Source of the DNA: Galeopsis tetrahit
Taxonomy: Eukaryota > Streptophyta > Magnoliopsida > Lamiales > Lamiaceae
DNA: 64,000 bases
Direction of reading: 5' to 3'
NCBI GenBank assembly: GCA_963675135.1
Contig: OY776119.1
Span: forward strand, 69,805,727-69,869,726
Of the stretch, positions 57,599 to 64,000 are shown piece after piece. The notes under the pieces are model-generated. The model was not told the origin of the DNA, searched no databases, and was given only the letters and a program-made list of their open reading frames with translations. The stretch's first letter is position 1. The number at the start of each line of letters is the position of its first letter. The position numbers were made by a program, and so were the translations under genes.

Positions 57599-59927
57599 AT
57601 GAGATCGGAGACGGTAACTCTGGTTCTGGTGAACTTAGCCGGAATAATGGAACGCGCCGATGAATCTCTGCTTCCGGGAGTCTACAAAGAAGTTGGAGCC
57701 GCGCTGCACGCCGACCCTACTCGCCTCGGCTCCCTCACCCTCTTCCGCTCGATCGTGCAGTCCTCGTGTTACCCACTCGCCGCCTATCTCGCCATCCGCC
57801 ACAACCGGACCCACGTCATCGCCGTCGGCGCTTTTCTCTGGGCCGCCGCCACTTTCCTTGTCGCTATTTCCTCCACTTTCACCGAGGTCTAATTTGCTTC
57901 TTTTTTTATCAACTGTTTGAAGTTGTAATTGAGATTTAAAATATGTAATTTTAATTTCTGTTTCGATTGTTAGTGTTTAAACCATATGTATCGAGAATCT
58001 ATAGAAAAGTTAGTAATAGGCAAAATTGGTAATGTGTTAAAAAGAATTGGATTTTTAGTTGTCTTTATTAATTAGGCAAAATTGGTAATGTGTTTATTTG
58101 CAAATGTAATTGTTATATAAAGTGGGTTGATAGAAATCTAAATTTAAGATGTGTTTGTAGGTTATGTATACCATCACCAACACCTTTAGTGGTTTCTTCA
58201 TCTTTAGGTGGCAATATCAAGAGGCCTAAATGGGATAGGCCTTGCCATAGTCACACCAGCAATTCAGTCTCTCGTTGCCGATTCAACCGACGACTCCAAT
58301 CGTGGCACTGCTTTCGGGTGGCTACAATTGACCGGAAACTTCGGTTCCATCATCGGAGGGCTCCTTTCCGTCCTAATAGCCTCATCAACATTCATGGGAA
58401 TCCCGGGCTGGAGAATCGCTTTCCACCTTGTCGCAATACTAAGTGTTGTAATTGGTATTTTCGTCGGCCTCTTTGCTAAAGATCCTCGATTTGTTGATAC
58501 AGATGGTAAATTGAAAGAGCAAGCTCCAAAAAAACCATTCAAAGAAGAAGTGAAGGAACTTGTTAAAGAAGCAAAAGCAGTTATGAAAGTGCCTTCTTTC
58601 CAAATATTGGTGGCTCAAGGTGTCTCTGGGTCGTTCCCATGGTCGGCTCTTTCGTTCGCTCCAATGTGGTTGGAGCTTATGGGGTTCTCTCACAAGGCAA
58701 CGGCTACAATCTTGACTTTATTTAATGTGGCTGGATCGCTGGGAGGGTTGTTTGGGGGGAAGATGGGGGATAAGCTTGCTAAACGGTTACCAAACACGGG
58801 GAGAATTATTCTGTCACAGATAAGCTCTGGCTCGGCTATACCCTTAGCTGCGATTTTGATGCTCGGGTTGCCTGATGATCCTTCAACTGCAGCAATGCAT
58901 GGTTTTGTGTTCTTTGTTACAGGGTTCTTCATATCTTGGAATGCCCCAGCAACTAACAAGTAGGTGTCTTGAATCTTTCTTTTTTTTTTTTGGCTGATAT
59001 TATACATGAACAAGTGTCGATTCCGTTTCTTGTTTGATACTATATAATTGCACTTAATTGAAGGAAATTCACTTGGGGTTTTTGGTGTTAGGGAAAAGGA
59101 GATCAAAACTACTACTAGTACTCTTTAAACATTTCCTGAAACATGATAGCTTTTCATAGTGAAGTTTTGTATAAACTAATATTTTTCTTCATATGAACTA
59201 ATACTAATACTTCGTATTATATACTACTATTTCAGTGTTTTTTGTGAATGAGTAAACTTTGGTCAAAATTGCACGTTCCAAGATAAGCTCAATGCTTATG
59301 CTTTGAATGTTCAATAGAACTTCCATATCTTGTGCAAACTATCATTCATGCCGTATCAATTCTCATTTTAATTTCTAGCAATAATCTGTTATCTTAAAAA
59401 TTCTGTTTAAATATGTGCGCAGTCCAATATTTGCAGAAATAGTCCCAGAGAGAGCACGGACGAGCATCTACGCATTGGACAGGTCATTTGAGTCCATACT
59501 ATCTTCATTTGCTCCACCTGTAGTCGGGATATTAGCTCAGCACGTGTATGGCTATAAGCCCGTTTCAACGGACCCCGTAGAAGACTCAAAAGGGATTGAA
59601 ACAGATAGAGAAAACGCCGCATCACTTGGCAAAGCACTTTACACAGCAATAGGCATTCCTATGCTAATTTGCTGCGCCTTCTACTCGTTTTTGTATTGTA
59701 CATATCCGAGGGACAGAGATCGAGCAAGAATGGATGCTTTAATCGAGTCTGAACTAGAGCAGATAGAAACAGAGAACTCGGTTTTAGTAGAAGAAGAATC
59801 ACAAGGAAAGGAGAGAAGCGTGATTGATATGGAATATGAGGGAGAAGAAAGCCCCGATTTTGATGAGAATGACGAGCAAAGATTGTTATCTCGCGAGGTT
59901 GCATTATCAGACAGGGGGAAATTGTAG
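57599..59927 (+). CDS. MFS transporter, UNE2/At1g78130-like, three exons
   Basis: Exons 57599-57886, 58208-58959 and 59423-59927 join in phase (introns gt...ag of 321 and 463 bp) to give 514 residues ending at TAG. The N-terminus MRSETVTLVLVNLAGIMERA starts a membrane helix; further helices include SCYPLAAYLAI, HVIAVGAFLWAAATFLVAIS, LQLTGNFGSIIGGLLSVLIA and WRIAFHLVAILSVVIGIFVG. A hydrophilic central loop, about 200-240, separates two halves. An acidic cytosolic-type tail (EEGEESPDFDEND-like) ends it. Length and layout fit a plant 12-helix major facilitator. From memory it most resembles Arabidopsis UNE2 (At1g78130), whose substrate I do not know. The ATG follows a GC-rich leader. The first donor (GAG/GTCTAA) is weak. 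No damage is seen. Confidence 0.88.
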
Positions 59928-60578
59928 TCGGGAAATCCCGTATGTTCAAACTGCAAAATGTTTGTTCAATTATCAAGAGGCTACTTCATTTGTAATATAT
60001 TATGGGCTTTCCACGATTTTTTATACTAAGTAATCATTCATTTAACAAGAAACAGTTTGATTTGATCTTCCATTGATGTAGCACATCGATGGTTCACTGT
60101 TTTTGTAATTGAGAATTATAGTGAATACAAGTGGATTTTATTACATGCAACATTTGATATTATCGTATATTGTCGTTTCTGTTGCACCTGTATATATGTT
60201 GTCTTTGATATTGTGACGTTACTTATTAAGGACATAGATTTTAATATGTGAATTGTTTATTAGTATTATTAGAGATAAGTGAGGATACTTTTCAATTTAT
60301 GAGTAATAAAATTGTTTTTTTTATAAATAAAGTAATGTCAATGATATTGTGATGTTTTAAAAAAATACTTAAAATGTCTTTTTGTTATTTTAAGTATGAA
60401 TCAATAAATAAGGAAAAATAACTCTACTCGATCAATTTTATCTGAGCCCAAATTGCATTTTTTTTAACTTCATCTTTTGAGAAGGTTGCTTCAACAAAAC
60501 AGCTATCGCACTTTCTTTTTTTTTTGGAATCGGCAAAAAATTAGTATAACGGCTATCAAGAATACTCAAAAAAAGACT
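59928..60578. other. 3' flank of transporter gene
   Basis: Probable 3' UTR to about 60160, without a clear AATAAA; then AT-rich noncoding sequence. Confidence 0.4.
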
Positions 60579-60580
60579 TA

Positions 60581-60862
60581 CTTCTTCCATCCCGGAGGAA
60601 CTTGCACACTAGAGATGGCACACACTTTAATAAATGTGTAAGAAAAAGTGTAATGAGTGATGTTTTGAGAGGTAATTTTGTAAAGTTGTATGAATAAAGT
60701 AAAGTAAAAGGTAGATTAAGTGTCAAAAAGTAATGGCATATGGTAAATATGTGTATATTTTGAGGGTGAGGGTTATGACAATATTTCTTTTTATGGAGTG
60801 TGCAAATTGGTATGGAACATCCATATATGAAAAGTGTGCAAATTCCTATGGGACAGAGAGAG
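60581..60862. mobile_element. Stowaway-like MITE 1 (282 bp)
   Basis: TA flanks (60579-60580 and 60863-60864) with inverted ends CTTCTTCCATCCCGGAGGAA and, complemented, CTCTCTCTGTCCCATAGGAA, both followed by (C/A)TTTGCACAC-type sequence. TA duplication and CT(C/T)CC-type ends indicate Tc1/Mariner-derived Stowaway. Confidence 0.75.
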
Positions 60863-60871
60863 TACAAGTTA

Positions 60872-61148
60872 CTCCCACCGTTCCGAAAGTGTTTGCACTA
60901 TAAAGTGGGCATACTTATTAAGAAAAAAATGTAATGAATGAAGTGTTTAAGGGTAATTTTTTGTAAAGTTATATGAATAAAGTAAAAAGAGTAGTTGGAA
61001 TAATTGTAAAAGTAATGACATTTTGTGTAAATATGTGAATTTTGTGAGGGTAGAATTTATGGAGGAGTTTTCTTTTTAAGGTGTACAAATAATTATAGAA
61101 CGGATAAATAAGGCAAGTGTGCAAATAATCGTGAATCGAACAAGAGAG
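60872..61148. mobile_element. Stowaway-like MITE 2 (277 bp), adjacent
   Basis: TA flanks (60870-60871 and 61149-61150); ends CTCCCACCGTTCCGAAAGTG and, complemented, CTCTTGTTCGATTCACGATT. Its interior (TAATTTTTTGTAAAGTTATA, then TGAATAAAGTAAA) is related to MITE 1 in the same orientation; only 9 bases separate the two. Confidence 0.75.
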
Positions 61149-61432
61149 TAAAATGAGATTCCAAAAAGCTAGAAACTAACGAATACACAAAATCGGATCT
61201 TTTCTCCAATTGTCAAAATTAATCCACACATGCAGCATGCCTTTGGCCCTTAGAAATTATCCATATTTGAGTCATCGAAGTCGAAGTCTGGTTCAGATTA
61301 AAAATAAAAATGCAAAAGATACTATGGGGTGGAAGATTACATGTTTTGTTTATTTTCAATTAATTTTCATTTATTATATGTATATCTACAATATATTATG
61401 TTGCACTTAGAAATTAAAATAATGGGTTGGTC

Positions 61433-61636
61433 TGCTATGGACTCGAGTGCATGTTGTGCACCCTAGTCCATGTTGCACTTTTTGGTAAATGGTGTTGCAC
61501 TTTTCAATTATTAAACTGTATAATAATATTTTTAGTAATAATTGAAAAGTGCAACACCATTTATCAAAAAGTGTAAGTCAGTAAACTAAAAAGTGCACAT
61601 GACTAGGGTGCACAACATGCACTCGAGTGCATACTA
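61433..61636. repeat. Fold-back element, about 65-bp of paired stem
   Basis: The outer arms 61441-61472 and 61598-61628 (ACTCGAGTGCATGTTGTGCA, then CCCTAGTC) pair with one missing base. The inner arms 61480-61513 and 61536-61569 (GGTAAATGGTGTTGCACTTT core) pair at 33 of 34. The loop is 22 bases. Looser pairing extends outward to about 61433 and 61636. Confidence 0.85.
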
Positions 61637-61663
61637 GACTTTACCTAAAATAATAGTCACTAG

Positions 61664-62271
61664 CAAGGACGGAGCCACATAGGGCCCAGCGGGGGCAGTG
61701 GGCCCCCCACCAATTTTTTTTTTTAATGTATATTTTTTCCGTTTTATAATTATTTATATACTTTTTTTTTTTAATTTGAGACGTTTCAAGATTATTTGTA
61801 AACTCATAGGTAAATAATCTACAAAATTAATATTCTCACTACATCATTTTATTTTTAAAATTGTTACTCATTTTAATCTATATTCTACATCTCACTAAAT
61901 TCTTTTTAACACCTCATTAAATTTCTTTTATACCTCAATAAATCACCAAAAATACTCCTCATTTATTTGACCCCACACCTCACTAAATTCACATTTCTTA
62001 AAAAGTGAACTTGTCAACGTATTCAAGTCATTACGGGCTGGAGGGAATATATTTTAAGTTATACATTTGTCTAATAATTTTAACACTGTTTCACATATTA
62101 TGAGTCGGAACAATAAAAATTAATTTTCTTCGAAACATAACAAAAATCGTTAAATTTAAATTAATGAAATGAGATATTATAAAATTTATAATGAATTAAA
62201 TATAATATTATTTTGTCTTTATATTAATGTAAATCGGGCCCCCCAATCTAAAATTTCTGGCTCCGTCACTG
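61664..62271. mobile_element. hAT-type MITE (608 bp) with nested Stowaway-like insert
   Basis: A perfect 8-bp duplication, GTCACTAG, at 61656-61663 and 62272-62279. Inverted ends are CAAGGACGGAGCCA and, complemented, CAGTGACGGAGCCAG. Inside, about 61728-62050 has ends TTTCCGTTTTATAATTATTT and, complemented, CCCTCCAGCCCGTAATGACT, suggesting a nested Stowaway-like element. There is no ORF. Confidence 0.8.
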
Positions 62272-62339
62272 GTCACTAGGGTTAGTCTTGTGACTCTTGT
62301 GTGCACCATATGCATGAGTTGATCATTGACTTTTAATTT

Positions 62340-62950
62340 TAATTTTTTTTATGTTACACTTTTCTGTTAGTTGTAGTAACTTGCAATTTTTAATGACTTA
62401 CATTTTTTTGTAAAATGGTGTTGCACTTTCAATCGTTACACGGTATAATTATATTTTTATTTATAGTGATTTACATTTTTTAGTAATGTTGTGTTATATT
62501 TTTCAGTTGTGTGACTTACACTTTTTAGTCAATGGTGTTGCACTTTTCAATTGTTACACTGTATAATCATATTTTTATTTATAGTGACTTACACTTTTTA
62601 GTAATGTTGTGTTACATTTTTCATTTGTGTGACTTACATTTTTTGGTAAATGGTGTTTCACCTTTCTATTGTAGTGTCCTACACTTTACAATAATATTTT
62701 TATTTATAGTGACTTACACTTTTTAGTAAAATATTGTGTTGCACTTTTCAGTTATATGGACTTACACTTTTTAATAATATTGTATTGTACTTTTCAGTTA
62801 TACTGGCTTGCAATTTTTTATAATATTGTGTTGCACTTTTCAGTAATATTGACTTACACCTTTTAGTAATATTGTGTTACACTTTTGAGTTACATTAACT
62901 TACATTTTTTAATAATATTATGTTCCACTTTTTATTTATATTTATTTATA
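62340..62950. repeat. Degenerate minisatellite related to the fold-back
   Basis: TGACTTACACTTTTTAGTAA followed by TGTTGTGTTACATTTTTCA recurs about eight times with variable spacing (roughly 45-75 bases). GGTAAATGGTGTTGCACTTT words from the fold-back arm are mixed in. The hAT MITE separates the two parts. Confidence 0.7.
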
Positions 62951-63732
62951 CTTTTTAATATCCATTTTTTTAATTAATAAAAAAAATTAGAAAACAACTT
63001 AAAAAATAGGAAATAAAAAAAATTATAAAAAGGTCGAAAAAAAAAAGGAAAGAAAACAATTGGAAAAAAAAAACTATGAAGCCTAAAAAATAGGAAACTA
63101 AAAAAAAAATTACACTCAGTGTATATGAGACAAAACCTGCTCACTATATCCCATTTTTTGTCATTTTAGGATGTTTTTGTTTGCACGAATTAAATTTGTT
63201 ATTGAATAATTACATATATATATATATATTGTATTATTTTTTAATTTTTTATTTACCTACATAATCATTCAATACATATTACTCTTTTCGTCTCATTTCA
63301 ATATAAGTTACTCATTTCAATTTTTGTTAACACTCCCCCTATCCATATATCTCCTCTACTATTTGTACTTTCAATTTTTCTCTACATTTTCTGTTTTTAG
63401 TTTTTCTTCTTACTATCTCTCTACAATCTACCTATATAATATGATATTAAAATATCTCTCTACAATCTACCTATATAATTTCTTTACTTTATACATAAAA
63501 TTTTACAAAATTACTTCTAAAAAAACCTCGCTAAAAAATCCTCATGAGACCATTGAGACGGAGGGAGTATGGGATTAAATTCTTTAAAGTTACCCGTCAC
63601 CAATACTAGCATGAGGCGGAAGTAGCGGAAGTCAACTCCAACCACGTTGGAAGTTTAAGAGAGTCGAGTGAGATTCCCCCCTTGCTCTACCACCAAAAGA
63701 AAATAAAGTCAACAGCAGTTTTGACCATATGA
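62951..63732. other. Upstream region of second transporter copy
   Basis: AT-rich with poly-A and poly-T stretches and a (TA)n run at about 63213-63228. 63290-63570 ends GAGACGGAGGGAGTATGGG and contains repeated CTCTCTACAATCTACCTATA, suggesting another Stowaway-like fragment. 63590-63690 is the likely leader of the following gene. Confidence 0.4.
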
Positions 63733-63750
63733 ATGAAGAAGGTAATGACA

Positions 63751-64000
63751 ATGAAATCAGAGACGTTGACTCTAATTCTGGTAAATTTAGCAGGAATAAT
63801 GGAGCGCGCCGATGAATCGTTGCTACCGGGGGTATACAAAGAAGTTGGGGCGGCGCTGCACGTGGATCCCACGCACCTGGGCTCTCTCACCCTCTTCAGA
63901 TCCATAGTGCAGTCCTCGTGTTACCCACTCGCCGCCTATCTCGCCACCCGCCACAACCGGGCCCACGTCATTGCTCTCGGCGCTTTCCTCTGGGCCGCCG
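63751..64000 (+). CDS. Tandem paralogue of the MFS transporter, first exon, cut by window end
   Basis: 83 codons are visible and differ from the first copy at 8 positions (about 90% identity), starting MKSETLTLILVNLAGIMERA. The ATG at 63751 aligns with the start of the first copy. In-frame ATGs at 63745 and 63733 would add two or six residues (MT or MKKVMT), so the start is not certain. The visible exon is still inside the equivalent of exon 1 and shows no damage. Same orientation, about 6.15 kb from the first copy's start. It is expected to be a membrane transporter of the same type. Confidence 0.88.
   Translation, partial: MKSETLTLILVNLAGIMERADESLLPGVYKEVGAALHVDPTHLGSLTLFRSIVQSSCYPLAAYLATRHNRAHVIALGAFLWAA

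Overview
The window is AT-rich nuclear DNA of a flowering plant, most likely a eudicot. The evidence is the repertoire: sirevirus-type Ty1/copia elements, a Ty3/gypsy element with an initiator-Met-tRNA primer site, a CACTA element, a Mutator element carrying an OTU domain, an L1-type LINE, tRNA-derived SINEs, several MITE types, and a host membrane-transporter gene with short gt-ag introns. I cannot name the species. About nine tenths of the window is mobile DNA, much of it nested.

Layout. 1-6602: 3' part of sirevirus A, with a very long intact envelope-like ORF, polypurine tract (PPT) and 3' LTR. It is inserted in the gag frame of older sirevirus B (6603-17079: gag, pol, envelope-like ORF, PPT, 3' LTR, all broken by stops and frameshifts). 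17796-29747: a decayed Ty3/gypsy element with both LTRs. It lost the middle of pol and is split by a 7.25-kb TG...CA insertion (20375-27627, perfect 5-bp target duplication, TSD). That insertion holds two related tandem arrays, exons resembling the C-terminal domain of replication protein A, a perfect 27-bp hairpin and a SINE. 29843-33360: remnants of a Myb/SANT-like gene (minus strand) and a plant-mobile-domain gene (plus strand). About 34920-40700: a decayed Mutator-like element (transposase plus OTU domain, minus strand) with a nested sirevirus solo LTR that itself carries a PIF/Harbinger-like MITE. 41347-47954: a poly-A-ended retroposon split by a 5.7-kb CACTA element. 48364-53459: a LINE with flanking duplication, interrupted by two SINEs.

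From 53475 onward the sequence is lower in recognisable repeats. It holds the only convincing host gene, a three-exon major-facilitator (MFS) transporter (57599-59927, 514 aa), and the first exon of a tandem paralogue (63751 to the window edge) in the same orientation. Between them lie two adjacent Stowaway-like MITEs, a fold-back element, a hAT-type MITE and a degenerate minisatellite.

The genes do not form a pathway. The story is insertion order, which can be read from target duplications: sirevirus A is younger than B; the 7.25-kb insertion is younger than the gypsy element; the solo LTR is younger than the Mutator element and its MITE is younger still; the CACTA is younger than the retroposon around it; and two SINEs are younger than the LINE. 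The least ordinary signals are the hairpin and captured gene inside the 7.25-kb insertion, the tandem arrays dense in CACGTG and TTGAC, the PPT-like sequence conserved inside two diverged envelope-like ORFs, and the tandem transporter pair.
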